This document shows positions 41,921 through 51,106 of a DNA stretch of 64,000 bases, piece by piece; positions within the stretch are counted from its first letter, which is position 1, and each line of letters begins with the position of its first letter. Made by a program: the position numbers and the translations under genes. The notes beneath the pieces were generated by a model that was given only the letters and a program-made list of their open reading frames with translations, had not been told where the DNA came from and did not search any database. The DNA comes from Bog-532 sp963828445 (GTDB lineage Bacteria; Actinomycetota; Actinomycetes; Streptosporangiales; Streptosporangiaceae), in assembly GCA_963828445.1 (NCBI GenBank), contig CAWHFP010000007.1, positions 80,204 through 144,203 of the forward strand, read 5' to 3'.

Positions 41921-42751
41921 GTGAGCTGGATCACCGCGCGGCGACGTCGCCCGATCTTCGGCTACGCCGCCGTTCTGATGGCGCTGGTCGCGGTCGGCAG
42001 CCTGTACGCGGCGGTGACGGGCATGGGCAGCGGCAGCAGTGCGTCGGCCGGCTCGGGCTCGTCGTCATCGCAGATCACCGAGGGCAAGGACCTGTTCGCG
42101 GTCTCCTGCGCCAGCTGCCACGGTGAGGACGCCCAGGGCAGCAAGGTCGCGCCCAGCCTGGTCGGCGCGGGCGCGGCCGCCGTGGACTTCCAGGTCGGCA
42201 CCGGCCGTATGCCGCTGAAGGAGACCAACGCCGAGGCGCCGCGCAAGCCACCGGTCTTCAGCCAGTCGCAGATCTACGCGATCGCCGCCTACGTGGCCTC
42301 GCTCGGCGGGGGCCCGTCGATCCCGACCGGCCAGCAGGTCAGCACGGCCGGGGCCAGCACCGGGCTGGGCCAGAGCCTGTTCAACGCCAACTGCGCCCAG
42401 TGCCACAACTACGCCGGGGCCGGCGGCGCGCTGACCGAGGGCAAGTACGCTCCGCCGCTCACCCAGGCCACCAGCAAGCAGATCTACGAGGCCATGCTGA
42501 CCGGTCCCGAGGCCATGCCGGTGTTCAACGACAGCACGATCACCCCGCAGAACAAGCGCGACATCATCGCGTACGTGGAGCAGACACGATCCGAGGCCAA
42601 CCCGGGCGGGTTCAGCCTCGGGCGGGTCGGACCCACCACCGAGGGCCTGGTGGCCTGGCTCGGCGGCATCTTCGCCCTGGTCCTGGCCGCCCTGTGGATC
42701 ACCGCCAAGCGCCGAGACAAGCGCGTGGGAGAAATCACCGATAACCGATGA
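41921..42751 (+). CDS. qcrC: diheme cytochrome c subunit of the bc1 complex
   Basis: 276 aa. N-terminal TM, Ser/Gly-rich linker, then two c-type heme domains with CASCH and CAQCH; Met ligands are in GRMPL and EAMPVF; C-terminal TM (GGIFALVLAALWITAKRR). It takes electrons directly to the aa3 oxidase in the actinobacterial supercomplex, which has no soluble cytochrome c. GTG 41921; overlaps qcrA by 4 bp. Confidence 0.97.
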   Translation: MSWITARRRRPIFGYAAVLMALVAVGSLYAAVTGMGSGSSASAGSGSSSSQITEGKDLFAVSCASCHGEDAQGSKVAPSLVGAGAAAVDFQVGTGRMPLKETNAEAPRKPPVFSQSQIYAIAAYVASLGGGPSIPTGQQVSTAGASTGLGQSLFNANCAQCHNYAGAGGALTEGKYAPPLTQATSKQIYEAMLTGPEAMPVFNDSTITPQNKRDIIAYVEQTRSEANPGGFSLGRVGPTTEGLVAWLGGIFALVLAALWITAKRRDKRVGEITDNR

Positions 42752-43864
42752 GCGACAACGACGCAGACCTGGAAAACGCGCCCGAGGAGCGGCGGCCGCA
42801 CCGCGTGATCGGCACCCCGCCGCCCGCGGCCGGGATACTCACCGACCCCGGACGCGACGACGGCGAAGACGAGGGCACGGCCCCCGAGCCCTGGATCCCG
42901 GCCGACCCGCCCGACCTGGTCTCGGCCAAGAACTGGGAGCGCGTGGCCGCGCTGCTGTTCATCCTCTCGTTCCTGGCCAGCGTGGGCTTTATCGCCGCCT
43001 ACGTCGGGCTGGAGGTCGGCACCAAGAACGGCGACGTGGTCGACGCCACCCTGCGGTCCAACCTGGCCCTGGGCACGGCCATGTCCGTGGCCTTCCTGGC
43101 CATCGGCATCGGCATGGTCATCTGGGTCCGGTACATCATGGCACCGGTCGAGGTGACCGAGGAGCGGCACCCGATGGCCTCGGACCCCGCCGACCGGGCC
43201 GCGTTCGCCGAGACGTTCATCGAGGGCGCCGAGGCCAGCCAGATCACCAAGCGCCCGCTGCTGCGGCGCACGCTGCTGACCGCGGTCCTGCCGGTGGCGG
43301 CGGCGCCATTGATCGTGCTGCGCGACCTCGGGCCGCTGCCCGGCACCAGCCTGCGGACCACGGTGTGGAAGAAGGGCACGCGGCTGACCGTCTACGGCAG
43401 CAACAAGCCCATCACGCCGGCCGACTTCAACTCGCCGGGGGGCATGATCACGGTCATCCCCGAGGGGTACGCCGACAACGACGAGGTCCTGGTCCAAGGC
43501 GACCTGCATCCTCATCAAGATGGAGCCGGGCCAGCTGAAGATCCCCACCCGGTACAACGACGGGGTCAACGGGCCGAAGACGCTGATCAACTCCATGAAC
43601 TGGACGGTCGACAACATCGTCGCCTACTCTAAAATTTGTACTCACGTCGGCTGTCCCGCGGCGCTGTACGAGCAGACCACGCACAAGATCCTCTGCCCGT
43701 GCCACCAGTCGACATTCGACGCCACCACCGGCGCGACGGTCCTGTTCGGGCCGGCCCCGCGTCCGCTGCCGCAGCTTCCGATCACCACCGACGCCGAAGG
43801 CTACCTGGTAGCCCAGAGTGACTTCCAGGAACCGATCGGGCCAAGCTTCTGGGAGCGGGGATGA
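42748..43864 (+). pseudogene. qcrA: Rieske iron-sulfur subunit of the bc1 complex, one frameshift
   Basis: Joined product 372 residues. The first frame carries an acidic N-terminus and three TM helices (about residues 70-205) up to EGYADNDEVLVQGD. Near 43503 one extra base (GGCGACCTGCATCC) shifts the frame; the second frame continues ILIKMEPGQL to the Rieske cluster motifs CTHVGC and CPCHQS and ends ERG. Length 1 modulo 3. QcrA is essential for the bc1 complex, and the flanking qcrC and qcrB are intact, so a read or assembly error is the likely cause. Confidence 0.95.
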
Positions 43865-45585
43865 CCACCACCACCAAAGGCCGACTGGAGATACCGAAGC
43901 CACTGGCCAGGCAGGCCGGGGAGCTGGACGACCGGTTCCACGCGGCCAAGGGCGTCCGCACCTTCATGCGGAAGGTGTTCCCGGACCACTGGACCTTCCT
44001 GCTCGGCGAGATCGCGCTCTACTCGTTCATCATCTTGATCCTGACCGGGATCTTCCTGACCCTGTTCTTCCAGCCGAGCATGACCCAGGTCGTCTACCAC
44101 GGGTCGTACACCAAGCTGGACGGCGTCCGGATGAGCCAGGCCTACCAGTCGACGCTGAAGATCAGCTTCGACGTACGCGGCGGCCTGCTCATGCGGCAGA
44201 TCCACCACTGGGCCGCGGACCTCTTCCTGGCCGCGATCATCTGCCACCTGCTGCGGATCTTCTTCACCGGCGCCTACCGCAAGCCACGCGAGACCAACTG
44301 GCTGATCGGCCTGGGCATGTTCACGCTCGGCATCTTCGAGGGCTTCCTGGGCTACTCGATGCCGGACGACCTGCTGTCCGGCACCGGCGTCCGGATCGCC
44401 GAGGGTGTACTGCTGGGCATCCCGGTGGTCGGTACCTACCTGTCGTTCTTCCTGTTCGGCGGCCAGTTCCCCGGCGACGAGTTCGTGATGCGGTTCTACA
44501 TCATCCACGTGCTGCTGATCCCGGGTCTGCTGCTGGCGCTGGTCAGCGCGCACCTGTTCCTGATGGTGCACCAGAAGCACACCCAGATGCCGGGCGAGGG
44601 AAAGACCAACAACAACGTGGTGGGCCAGCCCGCCTACCCGTACTTCGCCATCAAGACCGGCGCGTTCTTCTTCTTCATGTTCGCCGTGCTGGCCCTGATG
44701 GGCACGTTCGCGCAGATCAACCCGGTCTGGCAGCCCGGCCCGTACATGCCGACGGCCATCTCGGCCGGTTCGCAGCCCGACTTCTACATGGGCTTCCTGG
44801 AAGGCTCGCTGCGAATCTTCCCCAGCTGGACCTGGGACATCGGCGGGCACACCATCGCCTGGGACGTGTTCGTACCGGCCCTGGTCATCCTGGGGTTCCT
44901 GTTCACCGTCCTGGGCGTGTGGCCGTTCCTGGAGAGATGGGCGACCGGGGACAAGAGCTACCACAACGTCAACCAGAAGCCGCGTAATGCTCCGACCCGA
45001 ACGGGGGTCGGCATGGCGGGCGTGGTGTTCTACGGCATCATGTGGCTGGAAGGCGCGAACGACCTGATCGCCGACCACCTGCAGATCTCGCTGTACACGA
45101 CGACCGAGTTCGCGCGGTACGCAGTGTTCATCGGGCCGGTGGTGGCGTTCTTCCTGACCCGGCGCATCTGCATCGGGCTGCAGCGCCGCGACGCCTCGAT
45201 GATCACCCACGGCGTCGAGAGCGGCATCATCCAGCAGCTGCCCAACGGCGGCTTCATCGAGGTCGAGCGTCCGCTCAGCGAAGAGGAGCTGGCCGCGATG
45301 GTGTCGCCGCCGCCGGCGCCGCTGGAACTGCCGCAGGACATCGACGACAACGGCCTGCCCCGGCCTGCGTCGCGCAACCCGGTGGGCAAGCTCCAGGAGC
45401 GGATGCACGAGGTCTTCGCCGAGGGCATCTCGCTGGCCCCGCCGGCCAACGGCCACGGCAACGGTCACGGCACCAACGGGCATGGCACCAACGGTCACAA
45501 CGGCCACGGTGAGGTCGAGGGCGGCGAGCGGGCCGCGGTCGGCAGCGGCCGGTCCGGCGAGAGCCCGGCTGACGACGAGGCCTGA
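43861..45585 (+). CDS. qcrB: cytochrome b subunit of the bc1 complex
   Basis: 574 aa. Heme b ligands in RQIHHWAADLFLAAIICHLLRIF and the HVLLIPG / HLFLMVHQKH helices; Qo-site region with the PDW-like segments. Long cytoplasmic tail rich in Pro/Gly ending in a His-Asn-Gly repeat (about residues 530-550). Quinol oxidation site of the bc1-aa3 supercomplex, the target of Q203-type inhibitors in relatives. ATG overlaps qcrA stop (ATGA). Confidence 0.97.
   Translation: MTTTTKGRLEIPKPLARQAGELDDRFHAAKGVRTFMRKVFPDHWTFLLGEIALYSFIILILTGIFLTLFFQPSMTQVVYHGSYTKLDGVRMSQAYQSTLKISFDVRGGLLMRQIHHWAADLFLAAIICHLLRIFFTGAYRKPRETNWLIGLGMFTLGIFEGFLGYSMPDDLLSGTGVRIAEGVLLGIPVVGTYLSFFLFGGQFPGDEFVMRFYIIHVLLIPGLLLALVSAHLFLMVHQKHTQMPGEGKTNNNVVGQPAYPYFAIKTGAFFFFMFAVLALMGTFAQINPVWQPGPYMPTAISAGSQPDFYMGFLEGSLRIFPSWTWDIGGHTIAWDVFVPALVILGFLFTVLGVWPFLERWATGDKSYHNVNQKPRNAPTRTGVGMAGVVFYGIMWLEGANDLIADHLQISLYTTTEFARYAVFIGPVVAFFLTRRICIGLQRRDASMITHGVESGIIQQLPNGGFIEVERPLSEEELAAMVSPPPAPLELPQDIDDNGLPRPASRNPVGKLQERMHEVFAEGISLAPPANGHGNGHGTNGHGTNGHNGHGEVEGGERAAVGSGRSGESPADDEA
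45448..45510 (+). repeat. imperfect NGHG-coding repeat in qcrB tail
   Basis: Tandem imperfect copies of AAC-GGC/GGT-CAC-GGC encode six to seven NGHG/TNGH units at the QcrB C-terminus. Confidence 0.8.
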
Positions 45586-45604
45586 TTCATCCATCGAAGG
45601 TCAC
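45583..45604 (+). repeat. partial copy of dispersed AT-rich repeat (site D)
   Basis: TGATTCATCC-ATCGAAGGTCAC begins at the qcrB stop codon. The last 12 bases (ATCGAAGGTCAC) are identical to 13651-13662 at site A, and both copies precede a strong terminator. Confidence 0.5.
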
Positions 45605-45617
45605 TGATTCGAGTTAC

Positions 45618-45656
45618 CGCCAGCGGCGGCCACCCAGTGGGTGGCCGCCGCTGGCG
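45618..45656 (+). terminator. terminator after ctaE-qcrCAB
   Basis: 18-bp perfect arms (CGCCAGCGGCGGCCACCC and complement) with an AGT loop, followed by TTTC. It ends the plus-strand respiratory operon. Confidence 0.9.
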
Positions 45657-45675
45657 TTTCCGGCCGGTCAGCCGC

Positions 45676-46395
45676 TCACGCGGTTTCGCCGCGCAGGGTG
45701 AACGAGCCCAGCCTGCGGACGGCCAGGGCCAGGGTCACGGCGGTGGCCACGGCCCCCAGCACGCAGGCGGTGGCCAGGCCCACGCCGGGCTTGAGCGCGT
45801 GGCCGGGGGCGATCGAGGCGGCCACGGCCAGGCCGTAGTGGCTGACCGACAGGATGCGGGCCCCGCCGACCACGTTGGCCAGCACGCCCTCCCAGATGAC
45901 CACGTAGGCCAGCCCGGCCACCAGGGCCCGCGAGGTGGCGGTGGACAACCAGACGAACAGGGCGTTGTAGACCGCCGCGGCCACCAGGGCCCCGGCGAAC
46001 AGGCCGAGCGCCAGCCGGGGGCCGGTGGCGATCAGCCCGGCCAGCAGCTCGGGCAGGGCGGCGAACAGCATCGTGACCACGGTGGCGACGATGAACTTGG
46101 TGGCGATGACGGCCCGCCGCGGCACCGGCGTGGCCAGCAGGTGGACCACGCTGCCGTCGTCCACCTCGGCGCCGAGCACGCTGGTGCCGATGATCAGCGC
46201 GGTGAGCGGCAGGACCACCGAGAACCCGAACGTGCCCAGGATGCGGGAGGGCCAGGTCGGGTCGGACGAATGGCCGATCCGGAGGATGGCGGCCAGGCCG
46301 ATCAGGATCAGGGGCGCGATCGCGTACAGCACGGCCCGGCGGCGGCCGAGCGCGGCCCGCACCGTGATCGACGCGACGGTGGGATTGAAGATCAT
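45676..46395 (-). CDS. ABC transporter permease (ABC-2 type)
   Basis: 239 aa, six hydrophobic helices, starting MIFNPTVASITVRAALGRRRA. Motif V-DDGSVVHLLATPVPR before TM3 is typical of ABC-2 exporters. It overlaps the ATPase gene upstream by 4 bp (ATGA), giving one permease-ATPase pair. Substrate unknown. Confidence 0.88.
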   Translation of the reverse strand: MIFNPTVASITVRAALGRRRAVLYAIAPLILIGLAAILRIGHSSDPTWPSRILGTFGFSVVLPLTALIIGTSVLGAEVDDGSVVHLLATPVPRRAVIATKFIVATVVTMLFAALPELLAGLIATGPRLALGLFAGALVAAAVYNALFVWLSTATSRALVAGLAYVVIWEGVLANVVGGARILSVSHYGLAVAASIAPGHALKPGVGLATACVLGAVATAVTLALAVRRLGSFTLRGETA

Positions 46396-47321
46396 GACTT
46401 CCCCTCGAAGGCGGGCGCGACCAGGTAGGCGAAGACGCTTTCCAGCGACTCGTCGGCGGGCAGCAGTTCCCGCAGCCGGATGCCCTGGTCACGGCTGAGT
46501 CCGGCGATGTCCAGGCTGAACGCGCCGTAGTCGGCGGCCTGCACCCGCAGGCCGTCCGGGGTGAGCTCCACCCCGCGGACCGCGGGCCGGCCGAGCAGGG
46601 CCGACCCGAGGCGGCGGTCGTCGTCGCTGCGGACCACGAACACGTGCGGGCGGCTGGTCATGAGCCGCCGGATGGCCCGGAAGTCGCCGGAAGCCGCCAG
46701 CCGGCCCGCCACCATGACCTGGATGGTGCCGGACACCTCGGCCACCTCTTCCAGGATGTGGGAGCTGAACACGATCGTCCGGCCCGCCGCCCCCAGCCGG
46801 CCGATCAGGTCCATCATGTGCAGCCGCTGGCGCGGATCCATGCCGTTGAACGGCTCGTCCAGCAGCAGCACCTCGGGCTCGTGCACCAGCGCGGCCGCGA
46901 CCCGGATGCGCTGCCGCATGCCCTTGGAGTAGGTGCCGATGCGCCGGTCCATCGGGCCCACCATGTCCACCAGCCCGATGGCCCGGCGGGCGGCCGCGGC
47001 CGGGTCCGGCAGCCGGTGCAGCCGGGCGCTGGCCAGCACGAACTCCCGGCCGGTCAGGAAGGTGTAGGCCGACTCCCCCTCGGTGACCAGGCCGAGGACG
47101 GTGTAGACGTCGGGACGGCGCCAGGCCGGGGCCCCGCCCACGGTCAGCTCGCCCCGGGACGGCTCACCGAAGCCGGCCATCAGGTGCAGCAGGGTCGACT
47201 TGCCCGCGCCGTTGGGCCCGAGCAGGCCGGTCACGCCGGGGCCGATGGTCATGGTGACGTCGTTGACCGCGACCACGTTGCCGTACCAGTGCGAGACGCC
47301 GCGCAGTTCGATGGCGGTCAT
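46392..47321 (-). CDS. ABC transporter ATP-binding protein
   Basis: 309 aa. Walker A GPNGAGKST (about residues 34-42), Q-loop region, a degenerate signature TYSKGMRQR, Walker B VLLLDEPFNGMD, and a switch His in FSSHILEEV. About 90 residues follow as a regulatory C-terminal domain of ABC-2 ATPases. ATG 47321 is the real start; the open frame extends much further upstream but is antisense to the permease gene. Confidence 0.93.
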   Translation of the reverse strand: MTAIELRGVSHWYGNVVAVNDVTMTIGPGVTGLLGPNGAGKSTLLHLMAGFGEPSRGELTVGGAPAWRRPDVYTVLGLVTEGESAYTFLTGREFVLASARLHRLPDPAAAARRAIGLVDMVGPMDRRIGTYSKGMRQRIRVAAALVHEPEVLLLDEPFNGMDPRQRLHMMDLIGRLGAAGRTIVFSSHILEEVAEVSGTIQVMVAGRLAASGDFRAIRRLMTSRPHVFVVRSDDDRRLGSALLGRPAVRGVELTPDGLRVQAADYGAFSLDIAGLSRDQGIRLRELLPADESLESVFAYLVAPAFEGKS

Positions 47322-48190
47322 GACGCCACCGCCCGGTACCGGGCCACCAGCGCGGCCAGGCCCGCCGCGACCAGGGCCAGCAGGAGCACGGCGTAGCCGG
47401 TCCCCCAGCTGCCCCCGGGGGCGGCCAGCGGGCCGGGGTTGGTGCTGCCCAGCCACATCCGCACCCCGTCCAGCAGGGCGAACGGGCTGACCAGGGCGGC
47501 CGCCCTGGGCGCGATGGTCGACAGGACCTCGGACAGCACGAAGGTCAGGAAGAACAAGCCGGCCACGCCCCCGGCCGCGAAGGCCCGGCGGCCGCTGAAC
47601 GAGGCGATGGCCAGGGCGATCGTGGCCAGCACCACCGACCACAGCAGGCCCAGGGCCAGGCCGGACAGCAGCAGGGTGGTCTGGTGCCACACGGCGCCGG
47701 GCCCGTGCACGCCGACGATCGTGCCCACGTACAGCAGGAGCAGGGGCACGTCCAGCATGATCAGGCAGGCCCCGGCCAGCGCGGCCAGCTTGGCCAGCGG
47801 GTAGTCGGCCGGGCGCAAGGGGCGGGCGAAGTACAGCGGCAGCACCCGGTGCCGCAGGTCCCGGGACACCAGCTCGGGAGCCTGGGCGGCCAGGAAGATG
47901 GTCATGGCCACGGCCCGCACCGGGTAGGAGTAGAGGTCGTAGGAGAACGCGCGGGTGCCACCCCGGGCCACGATGAAGGCGTTGATGACCGCGGGCAGGC
48001 ACAGCAGCGCGAGCGCGCCGACCGGGACGATCTTGGCCCGGGCGCCGCGGCCCAGCCCGAAGGCGGCGCGCAGACTGTAGCCGGTCAGGGTGCGGATGAT
48101 GGCCGCCCGGCCGTACCGGTCGCCGGTGTACCGCTGGTAGCCGAGGTCGTGGATGACCCCGGTCGGGCTGGGCGCCACCTCAGCCGACAT
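47318..48190 (-). CDS. ABC transporter permease (ABC-2 type)
   Basis: 290 aa. An N-terminal cytosolic segment GVIHDLGYQRYTGDRYGR precedes six helices. The YQRY-G-R motif is characteristic of a family of actinobacterial ABC-2 permeases. It overlaps the flanking ATPase genes by 4 and 11 bp, so all four ABC genes are one operon. The two permeases differ and may form one heteromeric exporter. Confidence 0.88.
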   Translation of the reverse strand: MSAEVAPSPTGVIHDLGYQRYTGDRYGRAAIIRTLTGYSLRAAFGLGRGARAKIVPVGALALLCLPAVINAFIVARGGTRAFSYDLYSYPVRAVAMTIFLAAQAPELVSRDLRHRVLPLYFARPLRPADYPLAKLAALAGACLIMLDVPLLLLYVGTIVGVHGPGAVWHQTTLLLSGLALGLLWSVVLATIALAIASFSGRRAFAAGGVAGLFFLTFVLSEVLSTIAPRAAALVSPFALLDGVRMWLGSTNPGPLAAPGGSWGTGYAVLLLALVAAGLAALVARYRAVAS

Positions 48191-49103
48191 GGGTCACCTC
48201 GGGGGTTTCGGGCTGGTCAGAGCGGTCGGGACGGAACAGCTCCTCGACCCGGTGCCGGCGCTGTTCCATCCGGGCCAGCGCCAGCCCCAGGTCGGCCACG
48301 GCGTCCCGGATCACGTCGCAGGTCGACTCGTCGGTGATGGGGACGACCAGGCCCCGGCCGGACGGGCGCGGCTCCAGGCCCCGACGGCCCAGTTCCCCGG
48401 CCAGGTCGGCGGTGCGGTCGGCGACCTCGATGACCAGCGACTGGCGGGCCTGGGTCAAGCTGGTCAGCGGCCCGGCCCGGAGCAGCCGGCCGGACTCCAC
48501 CGCGACCAGGTAGTCGCAGATCTGCTCGATCTCCCCCAGCAGGTGCGAGGCGACCACGACCGACAGGCCGAACTCGGCTCCGATCCGCGCCACCAGCTCC
48601 AGCATGGCGGTCCGCCCGGCCGGGTCGAGCCCGTTGGTCGGCTCGTCCAGCAGCAGCACGCGGGGGTCCCCGGCCAGCGCCTGGGCCAGCTTGACCCGCT
48701 GCTTCATGCCGGTCGAGTAGGTGCCGATGGCCCGGTAGCGCTCCTCGTGCAGGCCGACGTGGCGCAGCGACTCGGCCGCGCGTTCCCGGGCCGCCACCGC
48801 GGGCAGCCCGGACATCCGGGCCATGTGGGTGACGAACTCGGTGGCGCTGACGTCCGGGGGCAGGCAGTCGTGCTCGGGCATGTAGCCGATCAGCGTCCGG
48901 GCCGAGGCGCAGTCCAGGCCCAGGACCCGCGCCAGTCCCTTGGTCGGCGGCACCAGCCCGAGCAGGATCTTGATCAAGGTGGACTTCCCGGCCCCGTTGG
49001 CCCCGATCAGGCCGGTGATGCCGGGTGGTATCTCGACGGTGAGGCTGTCCAGGGCGGTCACGCCGCCCGGATAGCGTTTGGTGAGGGCGATGGTTTCGAT
49101 CAC
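48180..49103 (-). CDS. ABC transporter ATP-binding protein
   Basis: 307 aa from GTG 49103 (VIETIALTKRYPGG). Walker A GANGAGKST (about 35-43), signature YSTGMKQRVKLA, Walker B VLLLDEPTNGLD, switch His in ASHLLGEIE. First gene of the four-gene ABC operon; divergent from the two-component system by 132 bp, which suggests that the system controls the exporter, as in many antibiotic or cell-wall-stress modules. Confidence 0.94.
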   Translation of the reverse strand: MIETIALTKRYPGGVTALDSLTVEIPPGITGLIGANGAGKSTLIKILLGLVPPTKGLARVLGLDCASARTLIGYMPEHDCLPPDVSATEFVTHMARMSGLPAVAARERAAESLRHVGLHEERYRAIGTYSTGMKQRVKLAQALAGDPRVLLLDEPTNGLDPAGRTAMLELVARIGAEFGLSVVVASHLLGEIEQICDYLVAVESGRLLRAGPLTSLTQARQSLVIEVADRTADLAGELGRRGLEPRPSGRGLVVPITDESTCDVIRDAVADLGLALARMEQRRHRVEELFRPDRSDQPETPEVTHVG

Positions 49104-49235
49104 CCTGTCAGCCTGGCCCGCGCGCGCCGGGCCCGTCATCGGCCACCGGAGCGAACCTGATCGGGCCGGATACGCCCGCAGGCGTAGGCTCGCTGGCCGA
49201 CGCGCGCGTAGGGCCTGCGCGGTTACCGTAGAGCT

Positions 49236-50432
49236 GTGACCAACGAAGGGCGGGTGCGGCCGCCATTGACGGCCCGGCTGCGCCGGTCGCACTGGATCGC
49301 GCTCGACTGCCTGGCCGCGGTGCCGACCGCGGCGGTGCTGGCCGCGAGCACGTTCGTAGCCGACCACGAAACGGCCCACGCCCTGCCTGAGCTGGCCCTG
49401 GCCGTGCTGCTGGCCACGCTGTGCGCGGTGCCGGTGGCGCTGCGGCGCATCCGGCCGCTGGCCGCCTTCTGCGCCCTCCTGGTCCTGGCCGCGCTGGTGG
49501 GCATGCTGGTGAACGAGCGCGGGGAAGCCGCCGCGCTGGCCTTTCCCATCGCCTACGTGCTGTACCTGGTGGCGGTGACCTACCGCCGGCGGGTTTCGGC
49601 CTCGGCCTTCGTGGCCGCGCTGGCCGTGGTGGGCGTGCTGACCTTCGCCGAGGGCAACGCGTCGACCACGCTGATCCCGATCGGCCTGCTGCTGATCGTG
49701 TTCGGAATGTTCGGGTCGATGGCCCGGCAGCGGCGGGCCTACGCCAGCGGCCTGCAGGAGCAGGTGGCCAGCCAGGCGGTGGCCGAGGAGCGGCTGCGGA
49801 TCGCCCGCGAGCTGCACGACGTGGTGGCCCACAGCATGGCCGTGATCGCGGTCCAGGCCGGCTTCGGCCAGTACGTGATCGACAGCCAGCCCGGGCAGGC
49901 CCGGGAGGCGCTCAGCGCCATCCAGGGCACCAGCCGGGACGCCCTGGACGAGATGCGCCGGATGCTGTCCGTGCTGCGCCAGAGCGACGCCAACGGCGCC
50001 CAGGCGGCTCCAGAAGCGCCGCTGCGGCCCGCGGACGGCCTGGCCGACCTGCACCGGCTGATCATGCGGGTCGGGCACGCCGGGGTGCACGTGGACCTGC
50101 AGATCACCGGGCAGCCGGTGGACGTCCCGGCCAGCGTGGGCCTGTCCGCCTTCCGTATCATCCAGGAGGCCCTGACCAACGTGGTCAAGCACGCCGCCAC
50201 CCCGGACTGCCAGGTCCGGCTGGACTACCGGGAGCAGGAACTGAGCCTCGAGATCCTCGACGAGGGGGACGGCACGGCCCCGCCCGGCCCGGGCAGCGGC
50301 CACGGGCTGATCGGCATGCGCGAGCGGGTGCTGCTGTGCGGTGGCGAGTTCAGCGCCGGGCCCCGGCCGGACCGGGGCTTCCGGGTCGCGGCCACGCTGC
50401 CGCTGGCGGCCGAGCCGGTGAGCGCGCTGTGA
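49236..50432 (+). CDS. DesK/LiaS-type sensor histidine kinase (HisKA_3)
   Basis: 398 aa. Five to six N-terminal TM helices (about residues 20-165), then the HisKA_3 box RLRIARELHDVVAHSMAVI with the phospho-His (about residue 194). The HATPase domain shows N-box EALTNVVKHA and G-box GHGLIGMRERV. It probably senses a membrane or drug signal. GTG 49236. Stop overlaps the response regulator start (GTGA). Confidence 0.94.
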   Translation: MTNEGRVRPPLTARLRRSHWIALDCLAAVPTAAVLAASTFVADHETAHALPELALAVLLATLCAVPVALRRIRPLAAFCALLVLAALVGMLVNERGEAAALAFPIAYVLYLVAVTYRRRVSASAFVAALAVVGVLTFAEGNASTTLIPIGLLLIVFGMFGSMARQRRAYASGLQEQVASQAVAEERLRIARELHDVVAHSMAVIAVQAGFGQYVIDSQPGQAREALSAIQGTSRDALDEMRRMLSVLRQSDANGAQAAPEAPLRPADGLADLHRLIMRVGHAGVHVDLQITGQPVDVPASVGLSAFRIIQEALTNVVKHAATPDCQVRLDYREQELSLEILDEGDGTAPPGPGSGHGLIGMRERVLLCGGEFSAGPRPDRGFRVAATLPLAAEPVSAL

Positions 50433-51106
50433 CGCTGCGGGTGGTGGTCGCGGACGACCAGGCCCTGGTCCGGGTGGGGTTCCGCGGCATCATCGAGGCC
50501 ACCCCCGGCTTCACGGTGGTCGGCGAGGCCGCGAACGGCCAGGAAGCGATCGAGGTCACCCGGCAGGCCGAGCCGGACGTGGTGCTGATGGACGTCCGGA
50601 TGCCGGTCATGGACGGCATCGAGGCCACCCGCCAGATCATGACCGGGCCCGGAATCAACGGCGCCGGTGGGGTGCGGGTGCTGATCCTGACCACGTTCGA
50701 CCTGGATGAGTACGTCTATGCGGCGCTGCGGGCCGGGGCCAGCGGGTTCCTGCTCAAGGACACCGACCCGGCCGATCTGCTGACCGCCATCCGCGTGGTG
50801 GCGGCGGGCGACGCGCTGCTGGCCCCCAGCATCACCCGGCGGCTGATCGGCGAGTTCGCCCGCCTCCCGGACGCGGTCCCGGCCGCGCAGCCGGACAAGC
50901 TGCTGGGCTGCCTGACCGAACGCGAGGTCGAGGTGCTGACCCTGGTCGCCCGGGGCCTGTCCAACGGCGAGATCGCCGACCACCTGGTGATCAGCCCGGC
51001 CACCGCCAAAACCCACGTCGCCCACCTGCTGGCCAAGCTGAACGCCCGCGACCGCGTCCAGCTGGTCATCCTCGGCTACCAGTCCGGCCTGGCCAAAGTC
51101 ACCTAG
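50429..51106 (+). CDS. NarL/LuxR-family response regulator
   Basis: 225 aa. Receiver with acidic pair VVADDQ, phospho-Asp in VVLMDVRMPVMDG (about residue 54), Thr in ILTTFD, Lys in FLLKD. C-terminal LuxR HTH LTEREVEVLTLVARGLSNGEIA...KTHVAHLLAKL. GTG 50429 overlaps the kinase stop. Likely regulates the divergent ABC operon (inference). Confidence 0.95.
   Translation: MTLRVVVADDQALVRVGFRGIIEATPGFTVVGEAANGQEAIEVTRQAEPDVVLMDVRMPVMDGIEATRQIMTGPGINGAGGVRVLILTTFDLDEYVYAALRAGASGFLLKDTDPADLLTAIRVVAAGDALLAPSITRRLIGEFARLPDAVPAAQPDKLLGCLTEREVEVLTLVARGLSNGEIADHLVISPATAKTHVAHLLAKLNARDRVQLVILGYQSGLAKVT

Noticed and set aside
43801..45594. 597-codon minus-strand frame opposite qcrB
   Set aside because: Antisense to an unmistakable cytochrome b; no family features.
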